A stretch of DNA of 19,995 bases from Pseudomonadota bacterium (GCA_023426855.1 JAEZBU010000160.1:1-19995), one strand, 5' to 3'. Numbered from the stretch's first letter, positions 1 through 6,602 are shown. The notes: a model not told the origin generated them from the letters alone. Translations and numbers: made by a program.

Positions 1-2
1 GC

Positions 3-1292
3 ATGACGTGTCTCAAGCGCGAAACCGCATTGCCGTCGCGAACCGGTGCTGAGGGGAGCGACACCAATCGCGCAGATGCCATGCTGCCGCGAACACCTGC
101 GTCGATCCCGACGCCGCTCAGGAATGGCGGGCGTGTCAAAGCCGCAAACGTGCCGCCGGAAGGCGTTTATCTGCCGAACAACAATCGGCTGACGCCGCAT
201 ATGCGTTCGCCCGACTACGTGCAGATGTCGACGGCGGCGGCGATCACGCTCGGGCTGATGCCGGGCCGTATGCATCGCTGCGCCTGCACGCGATGCCTCA
301 ACCTGCTGCTGACGTATCCGGAGGGCTGTCGCGCCAATTGCGCCTATTGCGGGCTGGCTCGCCATCGCGAGGCCGACCGCGATTACGCCGATCGCAATTT
401 CATTCGCGTCGATTGGCCGGCGGTGCCGATGCAGCAGATCGTCGATATCGTCGCCCGCGATGGGCCGCGCACGCCGTTCCATCGCATGTGCATTTCGATG
501 ATCACGCATCCCCGTTCGGATGCGGATACGGTCGCGGTGCTGAAAGCGTGGACGGACCGCATCGACCCGGCGGCGGTGCCGGTGTCGATCCTGTCCAACC
601 CGACCACCATGACCCGTGCCGACGTTGCACGGATGAAGGATCTCGGCGCGGATATTTTCACCGTCGCGTTGGATGCCGCGACGCCTGAGATCTTCGACCG
701 GACGCGCGGGCGTGGTGTCGCCTCGCCGCACACCTGGGCGAAGTACTGGGAAATCCTGAACGATGCGCGGGCTATTTTCGGTCGCGGCAAATTCGGTGCG
801 CACATCATCGTCGGCATGGGCGAGACGGAGTTCGACGTTTTGAGCCTCGTGCAGCGGCTGGTCGATATCGGTGGACACAGCCACATGTTCTGCTTCTTCC
901 CGGAAAAAGGCTCGCTGATGGATCACCTGCCGGCGACGCCGCGCGACCAGTGGCGGCGCGTGCAGCTTGCCCGCTATCTGATCGACTATCGCGACGTTCG
1001 CGTTGAACGCATGCGCTTCGATGACATGGGCCGCGTCGTGGATTTCGGTATCGCCTCCGGTGAACTGGACCGGATCATCGACGACGGCATCGCGTTCCGC
1101 ACCAGCGGCTGTCCTGGGAAAATCCGCGAGGACATTTCCGCCTGCGACCGGCCTTATGGCGATAGTCCGCCATCCAACATCGCCAGCTATCCGTTCCAGC
1201 CCGTTGCGGTGGATCTGCGCAAAATACGTCATCAGCTCGGCCGCGAGAGGCCCGGCGAGACCTACGTTGAAGGCGAAGAATTCGAAGGCTGA
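3..1292 (+). CDS. Radical SAM protein, LipS1/LipS2-type lipoyl synthase candidate
   Basis: A 429-residue cytoplasmic radical SAM enzyme. The canonical CX3CX2C motif that binds the SAM-cleaving 4Fe-4S cluster is at C109, C113 and C116. A second group (C93, C95, C98) lies just before it, and C369 and C380 near the C-terminus could hold an auxiliary cluster. Extra clusters that donate sulfur are what a lipoyl synthase needs, but it is not LipA: it lacks the LipA N-terminal CX4CX5C arrangement. The call to the two-protein LipS1/LipS2 system rests mainly on context, with an sLpl-type lipoate ligase two genes downstream and lbpA further on. I cannot tell LipS1 from LipS2. The partner should be nearby, probably left of the window. 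The first ATG sits 3 bases from the edge with no upstream sequence visible, so the start is uncertain; the N-terminal 60 residues are poor in recognisable structure. Another BioB-like radical SAM activity remains possible. Confidence 0.75.
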   Translation: MTCLKRETALPSRTGAEGSDTNRADAMLPRTPASIPTPLRNGGRVKAANVPPEGVYLPNNNRLTPHMRSPDYVQMSTAAAITLGLMPGRMHRCACTRCLNLLLTYPEGCRANCAYCGLARHREADRDYADRNFIRVDWPAVPMQQIVDIVARDGPRTPFHRMCISMITHPRSDADTVAVLKAWTDRIDPAAVPVSILSNPTTMTRADVARMKDLGADIFTVALDAATPEIFDRTRGRGVASPHTWAKYWEILNDARAIFGRGKFGAHIIVGMGETEFDVLSLVQRLVDIGGHSHMFCFFPEKGSLMDHLPATPRDQWRRVQLARYLIDYRDVRVERMRFDDMGRVVDFGIASGELDRIIDDGIAFRTSGCPGKIREDISACDRPYGDSPPSNIASYPFQPVAVDLRKIRHQLGRERPGETYVEGEEFEG

Positions 1293-1340
1293 TAGCGCAA
1301 AGCAGTGCTATGAGCTGCCTCGGTCCGGCGCGCTGTGGGG

Positions 1341-2069
1341 ATGCGGATGGGAATCTATATAGCTGCGGCGCTGGCTTCAGTCATGGCCATGGCACTTTGG
1401 GGGTGGGTGGCGCTGCGCGTCAGCAATCGTGCGCATCTTCCGGTTCTGGTATCGGCCTTCGTGCTGATGCTGCCGATGCAGCCTCTCGCGTTTTACGCCG
1501 TGCGCCTGCCGCTGCTGGGCAATGTGCAAGCGGCGCTCGGCACGGGGATAGCTACGCTCATTGTTCTGATGCTGGCGGCGCCGCTGACGGAAGAACCCGC
1601 GAAATGGATCGTGCTGACGCTGCGCAGCGTGCGGCGGGCGATACAGTCGGGTAGCGCGATCGGATTGGCGATCGCAGCCGGGTTGGGTTTTGGCGTTGGC
1701 GAGATCTGGTTTCTGGCCGATCGTATCGCAAAGGTTCCGGCGCTTCAGGCGACGCCGTTCTACGAATTCTGGGGCTTCATGCTGGAGCGCGCCGAGGTGT
1801 GTTTCCTGCACGGAATGTTCCTGATGCCGCTGTTTTATGCGCTGTCCAGGGGGCGCAGCGTTGTGATCGGCGCGCTGATTGGCATCCTTATGCATCTGGT
1901 GGTGAACTTGCCGGCGCTGGCGATCCAGATGGATGTGTTCGGTCTCGGGCGACAGTTTTGGGCGCTCGCGTCGACCGTCTGGCTGCTTGTCCTCGTCGCT
2001 GGTGGTCTTTACATGGTCAACAGGTTGACCGACGGGCGTCTCGTGTATCCGCGCGCCGCTGTGGAGTGA
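1341..2069 (+). CDS. PrsW-like integral membrane protein, possible intramembrane protease
   Basis: A protein of about 242 residues, nearly all hydrophobic, with roughly seven or eight membrane segments. Polar residues inside the membrane are arranged as in PrsW/CAAX-type intramembrane proteases (numbering from the GTG at 1335): E86-E87-x-x-K90 (EEPAK), E123 in GFGVGEIW, H159 in CFLHG and H187-x3-N191 (HLVVN). In those families such Glu and His residues form the metal or catalytic site. The substrate is unknown. It lies between the radical SAM gene (about 48 bases upstream) and the lipoate ligase (16 bases downstream) on the same strand, so it is probably co-transcribed with them. The start is unsure: GTG 1335, ATG 1341 and ATG 1347 are all in frame, and 1347 has the best upstream purine run (GGGG). 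A link to lipoate assembly is inference from position only. Confidence 0.7.
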   Translation: MRMGIYIAAALASVMAMALWGWVALRVSNRAHLPVLVSAFVLMLPMQPLAFYAVRLPLLGNVQAALGTGIATLIVLMLAAPLTEEPAKWIVLTLRSVRRAIQSGSAIGLAIAAGLGFGVGEIWFLADRIAKVPALQATPFYEFWGFMLERAEVCFLHGMFLMPLFYALSRGRSVVIGALIGILMHLVVNLPALAIQMDVFGLGRQFWALASTVWLLVLVAGGLYMVNRLTDGRLVYPRAAVE

Positions 2070-2085
2070 GTGGAAGGATGAGCCG

Positions 2086-3156
2086 ATGAGTGTTCCCTTT
2101 CGCGTCATCGATACCGGCGTCCGCGATGGCCGGCTGCAAATTGCGTTTGATGCGGCATTGATCGAGCTGCACAAGACCGGGAAAACACCGGATACCATCC
2201 GCTTCCTGCGTTTCGAACCCTCGGCGCTGATCGGCCGGCATCAGGCGATGCGCCACGAGGCGCACCTGGATTACTGCCGCGCCAACGGCATCGGGCTGGT
2301 GCGACGCATCACCGGCGGCGGTGCGATCTATCTGGATGAGGGCCAGGTCGGCTGGGAACTGGTGCTGTCGCGGCGACGGCTGCCGCTGCCGACCCTTGGT
2401 GACTATACCCGCGCGATCTGCGAGGCGGTCGCGGCGGGGTTATCTTCAGCATTCGGCATCGCGGCACGTTTCCGGCCGCGCAATGACATCGAAGTCGGCG
2501 GTCGTAAACTGTGCGGAACCGGCGGTTTCTTCGACGGTGATACGCTGTTCTATCAGGGCACCGTGCTGGTCGATGCCGATCCGGCGCGGATCGTGGGCAG
2601 CCTGAATGTGCCGGAAGCGAAGCTCAAGAAGCGGGCGCTGGATTCTGCCGGGCAGCGGGTGGTCACACTGAAGGAATTGCTGGGCGGTCACGCGCCGCCT
2701 GTCGATGCTGTGCATCGCGCGGTGCTCGACGGCCTGTCGCGCGGGCTTGACCTGACGCTTGAGCCGGATGCACCGAGCGCGGACGAAGAGGCGCTGGCGG
2801 CCAGGATCCATGAGGAAGAAATCGGCACTGACGGTTTTGTGTTCGAGATCGACGATCCGCGTCAGGCCGATGTGCTGGAAGCGTCGCGGACCGGCCCAGG
2901 TGGTACTGTCTCAGCTTTCGTGCGCGTCGAGGGGCCAGCCGCTGCCCGCCGCATTCGCGAAGCGCTGATCACCGGCGATTTCTTTGTCACCCCGCCCAGG
3001 CTCGTCTACGATCTCGAAGCTGCGCTGCGTGGTGTCGCGGTTGCCGATGCCGGCGCGGCCGTCGATCGGTTTTTCGCGACGACCAAGCCGGATCTGCTCA
3101 CCATCGCACCGGCAGACTTTAAAGCTGTGATAGAGGACGCACTGCAAGACCGATGA
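2086..3156 (+). CDS. Lipoate-protein ligase, sLpl(AB) type, with fused C-terminal accessory domain
   Basis: A 356-residue cytoplasmic ligase that activates lipoate or octanoate with ATP and transfers it to a lysine of an acceptor protein. The LplA catalytic domain spans about residues 1-245. It carries the lipoate-binding signature RRITGGGAIY at 73-82 and the catalytic-lysine motif GGRKLCGTG with K141. Residues from about 250 to 356 look like the accessory (LplB-type) domain, here on the same chain as the catalytic domain. The start at 2086 is supported by GGAAGGA at 2072-2078. In sulfur oxidisers, dedicated ligases of this type modify LbpA and not the 2-oxoacid dehydrogenases or GcvH. The LipS-type radical SAM gene upstream and lbpA about 2.8 kb downstream fit that role. 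A general lipoate-salvage LplA is the alternative. The gene overlaps the thioesterase gene by 4 bases. Confidence 0.88.
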   Translation: MSVPFRVIDTGVRDGRLQIAFDAALIELHKTGKTPDTIRFLRFEPSALIGRHQAMRHEAHLDYCRANGIGLVRRITGGGAIYLDEGQVGWELVLSRRRLPLPTLGDYTRAICEAVAAGLSSAFGIAARFRPRNDIEVGGRKLCGTGGFFDGDTLFYQGTVLVDADPARIVGSLNVPEAKLKKRALDSAGQRVVTLKELLGGHAPPVDAVHRAVLDGLSRGLDLTLEPDAPSADEEALAARIHEEEIGTDGFVFEIDDPRQADVLEASRTGPGGTVSAFVRVEGPAAARRIREALITGDFFVTPPRLVYDLEAALRGVAVADAGAAVDRFFATTKPDLLTIAPADFKAVIEDALQDR

Positions 3157-3659
3157 CAACGCCTGCCGATGAACCGACCGCTCACGGTCTGCTGATATCC
3201 TCGCCAATCGAAATCCAAGAACAGTGGATCGACTACAACGATCATCTGAACATGGCGTTTTACAACGTCATTTTCGATCGCGCGTTTGATGAGACGCTGG
3301 CCACGGTCGGCCTAGGGCCGGAGGACGTCAAGGCGACCGGCTTTTCCTACGTCGCGCTGGAAGCGCACATCTGTTATCTGCGCGAAGTGTTCCGCACCGA
3401 TCCCGTGCGGGTGTTCATCCGCGTGCTCGATGTCGATGCCAAGCGCGTGCATCTCTACAGCGAGATGCGGCACGCCACGGACGACTGGGTTGCGGCGACA
3501 TCCGAATGGATGTTCTTGTGCGTCGATCTTGCGGCGCGGCGCGCGGCGCCATGGTTGGCCCAGCCGCTCACCAGGCTTGAAGCCTTGAAATCGGCAGCGG
3601 ACGCGCAGCCTTGGCCGGCGCGTGCCGGACGCCGTATCGGCATCCCACGCAAGGCCTGA
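3153..3659 (+). CDS. Hotdog-fold acyl-CoA thioesterase
   Basis: A 168-residue protein of the 4-hydroxybenzoyl-CoA thioesterase-like hotdog family, which hydrolyses acyl thioesters in the cytoplasm. The conserved active-site segment is WIDYNDHLNMAFY at 25-37, a variant of the usual YxDxDxxGHVNN pattern. It is followed by the long hydrophobic helix and the strands typical of the fold (VRVFIRVLDVDAKRVHLY region). It resembles the thioesterase module linked to carnitine dehydrogenase, but it is free-standing and no carnitine genes are nearby. Its ATG overlaps the lipoate ligase TGA (ATGA), so the two are probably translationally coupled. That coupling suggests a substrate tied to octanoyl or lipoyl metabolism, which is inference. 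The substrate cannot be read from the sequence. Confidence 0.8.
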   Translation: MTTPADEPTAHGLLISSPIEIQEQWIDYNDHLNMAFYNVIFDRAFDETLATVGLGPEDVKATGFSYVALEAHICYLREVFRTDPVRVFIRVLDVDAKRVHLYSEMRHATDDWVAATSEWMFLCVDLAARRAAPWLAQPLTRLEALKSAADAQPWPARAGRRIGIPRKA

Positions 3660-3663
3660 CGGT

Positions 3664-3701
3664 CGCGCCCGCCGCGTTCAATCGGTTTTCGCGGTGGCGC
3701 G
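3664..3701. terminator. GC-rich stem-loop at a convergent gene junction
   Basis: The arms at 3664-3676 and 3690-3702 pair through CGCGCC/GGCGCG and CCGCG/CGCGG with a small internal loop. The hairpin loop is at 3677-3689. It lies between the thioesterase stop and the transporter stop on the other strand and includes the latter. There is no U-tract on the plus side, so a bidirectional terminator is only plausible. Confidence 0.3.
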
Positions 3702-4577
3702 GCGCTCGCCCCATAGGTTGGTCAGATTGCCGGCGATGATCACCAGTCCGCCGAACAGCACGATCGGGTCGAAGGGCTCGTTGTAGATGAGCGCACCGAC
3801 CACCGCGATGAGGGGCAGTCGAAGGAAATCCATCGGCGCCACGATGATCGCGTCGGCCAGCGAGAACGCACGCACCAAGGCATAGTGTCCTGTCAGGCCA
3901 GCGAGCGACAGGCAGATGAGCCATGCGGTCGTCACCATGTCAGGCAAGCCTGCATTTCCGAAGATGAGCAGGAGAATTGTCGAAATGACGGTTTGGATGG
4001 CGAACATATAGAACAGGATTTGCAGCGGTTGTTCGGTGCGCGTCAGCGACTTGGTTGTCAGCATCGACAGCGCAAAGCCAACTGCGGCGAGCAGGCCCAG
4101 GCTCACGCCTGTGTTCACTGCGATCAGTCCCGGACGCGCGACAATGAGAAGCCCGGCGAAACCCAAAATAGCTGCCGTGATGCGGGTGCGCGTCAACCTT
4201 TCACCGAGGAACAGCGGTGCCAGGCAGGCGACCCAGATCGGCGCGGTAAACTCCAATGCGAAGAGTTGCGCCAGTGGAATCATGGTCAGCGCGGCAAGCC
4301 AGCTAAACTGAGCAATGAAATGTACGCTGTTGCGCGTGATGTGCATGCGCAGGCGCTGGGTGCGCATGGCAGCCAGCCCGGGACCGAGCATGATCGGGAC
4401 CATGACGATAAGGAGTGTGATCACGCTGCGGTAAAATATCATGTCCACCGTGGACATTGTGCGCGCAGCCTGGCGACCGGCGATCGCAATAGTCGAGAAC
4501 GAAGCGAGTGCAACACACATCCAGCCGAGCGCAATAAAGACGCGCGTGTCGTATTTGGTCACGGTGGTGTCCGTCAT
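3678..4577 (-). CDS. EamA/DMT-superfamily membrane transporter
   Basis: A 299-residue protein with about ten hydrophobic segments arranged as two EamA repeats. The pattern includes FYRSVITLL near the first repeat, the ALEFTAPIWV and LFLGERL segments that end it, and the PLIAVVGALIYNEP segment that ends the second. Members export or import small metabolites; the substrate cannot be predicted. The frame is open 70 codons further upstream, but the start at 4577 is preferred because AGGA lies just before it and the extra residues are not membrane-like. It runs against the surrounding lipoate and sulfur genes and separates the ligase and thioesterase from dsrE and lbpA. It is convergent with the thioesterase and divergent from dsrE. 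Confidence 0.85.
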   Translation of the reverse strand: MTDTTVTKYDTRVFIALGWMCVALASFSTIAIAGRQAARTMSTVDMIFYRSVITLLIVMVPIMLGPGLAAMRTQRLRMHITRNSVHFIAQFSWLAALTMIPLAQLFALEFTAPIWVACLAPLFLGERLTRTRITAAILGFAGLLIVARPGLIAVNTGVSLGLLAAVGFALSMLTTKSLTRTEQPLQILFYMFAIQTVISTILLLIFGNAGLPDMVTTAWLICLSLAGLTGHYALVRAFSLADAIIVAPMDFLRLPLIAVVGALIYNEPFDPIVLFGGLVIIAGNLTNLWGERRATAKTD

Positions 4578-4786
4578 CTTGGCGTTCCTGGCGGGCACGC
4601 CCTTGCGGGGTCTTTTGCCCAGTGAATTCGAGGTTTTGAATATTGCCTTGCCCGCTGACGGGGTGCGGACTACGGTTTCGTTGGTGAATTTCGGGCAGTA
4701 TGTTCGTTTCAGGCACGTCTTGTTGGAGCAGTCGCTGGTTTCGCCAGGTTCAAGGAATGGATAGGCATCGATCCTGAGGAAACGCA
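4578..4786. promoter_or_regulatory. Divergent promoter region between transporter and dsrE
   Basis: This 209-base intergenic stretch must hold promoters for both flanking genes if each is transcribed from its own start. It is slightly AT-richer than the genes around it, for example at 4630-4650. I see no convincing -35/-10 pair or operator palindrome. GAGGAAA at 4776-4782 is the dsrE ribosome binding site. Confidence 0.35.
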
Positions 4787-5164
4787 ATGGCCAAGAAGCT
4801 TCTCATTATCATGGCCAACACCGACCCGCGCAATGGCGAGGAACTGGGCGCGCCGATTTTCCAGGCGTCCGTCGCCGCCGCGATGGAATATGAGGTCGAC
4901 GTCGTCTGCACCGCCACCGCCGGCAAGCTCATGAAAAAGGGTGTCGCCGAAAGGCTGGTGGTGAAGCCGGGCAGCGCGAAGACCGTCTACGACTTCATCC
5001 GGGACGCGTATGACGCCGGCGTGAAGTTTTACTGCTGCTCGCCAAATCTCGACCTTTTCGGAATGACCAAGGAAGATCTCATTCCTGAATGCGCCGGCAT
5101 CGTAGGCGGTGCGCATCTGATGGAAGAGATCATGGAAACCGACGTGAAAGTTCTCACCTACTGA
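4787..5164 (+). CDS. DsrE-family sulfur carrier protein (DsrE3-like)
   Basis: A 125-residue soluble cytoplasmic protein of the DsrE/DsrF-like fold. It opens with a beta strand followed by NTDPRNGEE and has the strand-helix pattern ending in GIVGGAHL. Cysteines are at 41, 83, 84 and 102. The adjacent pair C83-C84 in FYCCSPNLDLFG is at the site where DsrE-type sulfurtransferases carry persulfide, and as I recall it matches the pair described for the DsrE3-type carrier in Hyphomicrobium. In sHdr-type sulfur oxidisers these proteins pass sulfur along a rhodanese/TusA/DsrE relay towards sHdr. GAGGAAA sits 4 bases before the ATG. Racemase and lbpA follow on the same strand, after a terminator-like hairpin. 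Family assignment is firm; the subtype and the sulfur-oxidation role are inferred from context. Confidence 0.83.
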   Translation: MAKKLLIIMANTDPRNGEELGAPIFQASVAAAMEYEVDVVCTATAGKLMKKGVAERLVVKPGSAKTVYDFIRDAYDAGVKFYCCSPNLDLFGMTKEDLIPECAGIVGGAHLMEEIMETDVKVLTY

Positions 5165-5180
5165 GGCGAACGCCTCTTTT
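5163..5180 (+). terminator. Short hairpin plus T-run after dsrE
   Basis: GAGGC (5163-5167), loop GAAC and GCCTC (5172-5176) are followed at once by TTTT. The stem begins inside the dsrE TGA. The stem is only 5 bp, so it could be a weak intrinsic terminator or attenuator that lowers expression of the racemase and lbpA relative to dsrE. Confidence 0.45.
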
Positions 5181-5223
5181 CTGCAGCACGAAGCGGCACC
5201 GACAGAACAAAAGCAGGTTTGAG

Positions 5224-5946
5224 ATGCGCGTTATCGGAATTATCGGCGGCATGAGCGCGGAATCGACGGCGCTCTATTATGCGCGGCTCAATTCTGAAAC
5301 GCGGCGGCGCCTGGGTGGATTGCATTCCGCGAAAGTCGTGATCTGGTCGGTCGATTTTGCCGAGATCGAGGCCATGCAGGCAAGCGGCCGCTGGGACGAT
5401 GCTGGCAAGCTTCTGGCCGATGCGGCGGCTGGACTTGAGCGTGCCGGCGCCGAGATGATCATTCTCGCCACCAATACCATGCACAAAGTCGCCTCGCAGA
5501 TCACGGATGCGATCAGCGTTCCCTTCCTGCATCTGGCCGACGCAACGGCCGAGCAAATCCTGGCGGCGGGCTACAAGCGGCCTGGACTGATCGGCACGCG
5601 CTACACCATGGAGCAGGACTTCTACATCGGCCGTCTGCGGGATCAGTTCGGGCTTGATGTCATCGTGCCGGGGCCTGAGGATCGCGCCGAGATCAATCGC
5701 ATCATCTTCGACGAGCTGTGCAAGGGCGTCATCGACGAAGGCTCGCGCAGCATGTTCATTGCGGCTGCCAAGCGTGTGAAGGATGCCGGCGCCGACTGCC
5801 TGATCCTCGGCTGCACCGAGGTTTGCATGTTGCTCAATGTCTGTAATTCGCCCATGCCAGCGTTCGATACGACGCTGATTCATGTTGATGCCGCGCTCGC
5901 CTGGGCGCTGGCCGGCTATGACGATCAGGTCGAGGCGGCGGAATAG
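5224..5946 (+). CDS. Aspartate/glutamate racemase family protein with Thr/Cys catalytic pair
   Basis: A 240-residue cofactor-independent racemase of the aspartate/glutamate/hydantoin superfamily. It opens with GIIGGMSAEST, the substrate-binding glycine loop. Usually two cysteines act as the two-base pair. Here the first position is T83 in LATNTMHK and the second is C197 in GCTE. This matches, even in numbering, the Thr83/Cys197 pair described for the L-specific aspartate/glutamate racemase YgeA of E. coli, so it is likely a true member of that atypical group rather than an inactivated enzyme. The start at 5224 follows a weak AGG; the in-frame extension upstream overlaps dsrE in another frame and was rejected. 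It lies 59 bases after dsrE and 34 bases before lbpA. Its purpose between two sulfur-pathway genes is unknown. Confidence 0.85.
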   Translation: MRVIGIIGGMSAESTALYYARLNSETRRRLGGLHSAKVVIWSVDFAEIEAMQASGRWDDAGKLLADAAAGLERAGAEMIILATNTMHKVASQITDAISVPFLHLADATAEQILAAGYKRPGLIGTRYTMEQDFYIGRLRDQFGLDVIVPGPEDRAEINRIIFDELCKGVIDEGSRSMFIAAAKRVKDAGADCLILGCTEVCMLLNVCNSPMPAFDTTLIHVDAALAWALAGYDDQVEAAE

Positions 5947-5980
5947 GCGGCGCGCGGCGCAATCGGGAACGGGTGATGCC

Positions 5981-6424
5981 ATGCCTCTCGTCAAGGGCTG
6001 TAATCTGCCGGACGATCTGCTCTACGACGTCGAGAACCACATCTGGTTTCGCGAACTGGATGACGGCACCATACAACTCGGCATGACGACGGTGGCAACC
6101 GCCATGGCCGGGCAGATCGTGGCGTTCACGCCGAAACGGGTGGGGCGACCTGTCGAGACGGGGCGAAGTTGCGCCACGATTGAAAGCGGCAAGTGGGTTG
6201 GCCCGGCGAAGTCGGCGGCGGCTGGAGAGGTGGTCAAGGTCAACGACGATCTCATCGCCAATCCCAATCTGGTCAATCAAGACCCCTACGATCTCGGCTG
6301 GTTCGTCATCTTGAAGCCGGTGGACTGGGCGGCCGTGAAACCGACGCTGGTGCCGGGTAGTCAGGTCACCGCACCTTATGAAGCCAAGATGGCGTCTGAA
6401 GGCTTCGACGGCTGCGCGCCCTAG
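5981..6424 (+). CDS. lbpA: Lipoate-binding protein, GcvH-like (LbpA)
   Basis: A 147-residue GcvH-fold protein. The lipoyl-lysine is K71 in ESGKWVGP, between the two beta halves. A true glycine cleavage H protein normally reads ESVKA-S/A at this place, while the GKWVGP form is typical of LbpA, the lipoylated partner of sHdr in sulfur oxidation. LbpA carries sulfur bound to its lipoate arm in the cytoplasm. No gcvT or gcvP genes flank it. A dedicated lipoate ligase and LipS-type protein lie in the same neighbourhood and a DsrE carrier is two genes upstream, which supports LbpA over GcvH. Additional cysteines are at 7 and 64. The start is the only in-frame ATG after the racemase, with a GGGAACGGG purine run upstream. 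The stop codon lies inside the first bases of a palindromic repeat. Confidence 0.88.
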   Translation: MPLVKGCNLPDDLLYDVENHIWFRELDDGTIQLGMTTVATAMAGQIVAFTPKRVGRPVETGRSCATIESGKWVGPAKSAAAGEVVKVNDDLIANPNLVNQDPYDLGWFVILKPVDWAAVKPTLVPGSQVTAPYEAKMASEGFDGCAP

Positions 6425-6602
6425 AGTCCTTCCGGTTCAGATGGAAACGGAGACGTCAACCGAGCCACAGTTGTCATCCCGGTGCTTGTCACCGGGATCC
6501 ATCCAACTGCACGTGTCGACGCCAGCCGAGAGATGGATCCCGGGCACAAGGCCCGGGATGACCAGGAGGGGTAACATTCGACCTAAATCGGAAATGCCCT
6601 AG
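6421..6602. repeat. Outer arms of a nested palindromic intergenic element
   Basis: The sequence starting CTAGAGTCCTTCCGGTTCAG at 6421 is an imperfect inverted match to 6581-6602: about 15 of 22 positions agree, with CTAG at both extreme ends. Similar CTAGAG...TTCCG-type palindromes are scattered through Hyphomicrobiales genomes. The left arm includes the lbpA stop codon. A second palindrome sits inside. Confidence 0.5.
6473..6562. repeat. 90-base palindromic element with self-complementary arms
   Basis: Two 31-base arms, 6473-6503 and 6532-6562, are inverted copies with 27 of 31 matches. Each starts or ends with the GTCATCCCGG / CCGGGATGAC motif. Each arm can also fold alone, because CCCGGT...ACCGGG and CCCGGGC...GCCCGGG are internal palindromes. 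The transcript could form one long hairpin or a two-headed structure. It may act as a terminator or mRNA 3'-end stabiliser for the lbpA transcript. Such elements are dispersed intergenic repeats in alphaproteobacteria. Confidence 0.75.

Noticed and set aside
1377..2198. 273-codon minus-strand open frame opposite the membrane protein gene
   Set aside because: Its Gln/His/Arg-rich product is what reversed hydrophobic codons give; the plus-strand protein has membrane segments and motifs.
5089..5223. Upstream extension of the racemase reading frame
   Set aside because: It overlaps dsrE in a different frame, and the family begins at the GIIGG segment just after 5224.
5158..5994. 278-codon minus-strand open frame opposite the racemase
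   Set aside because: The plus strand encodes an intact racemase with active-site motifs; this frame has none.
5981..6424. Glycine cleavage H protein (gcvH)
   Set aside because: The lipoylation site reads ESGKWVGP rather than the GcvH form, no gcvT or gcvP is adjacent, and lipoate-assembly and DsrE genes are; LbpA fits better.
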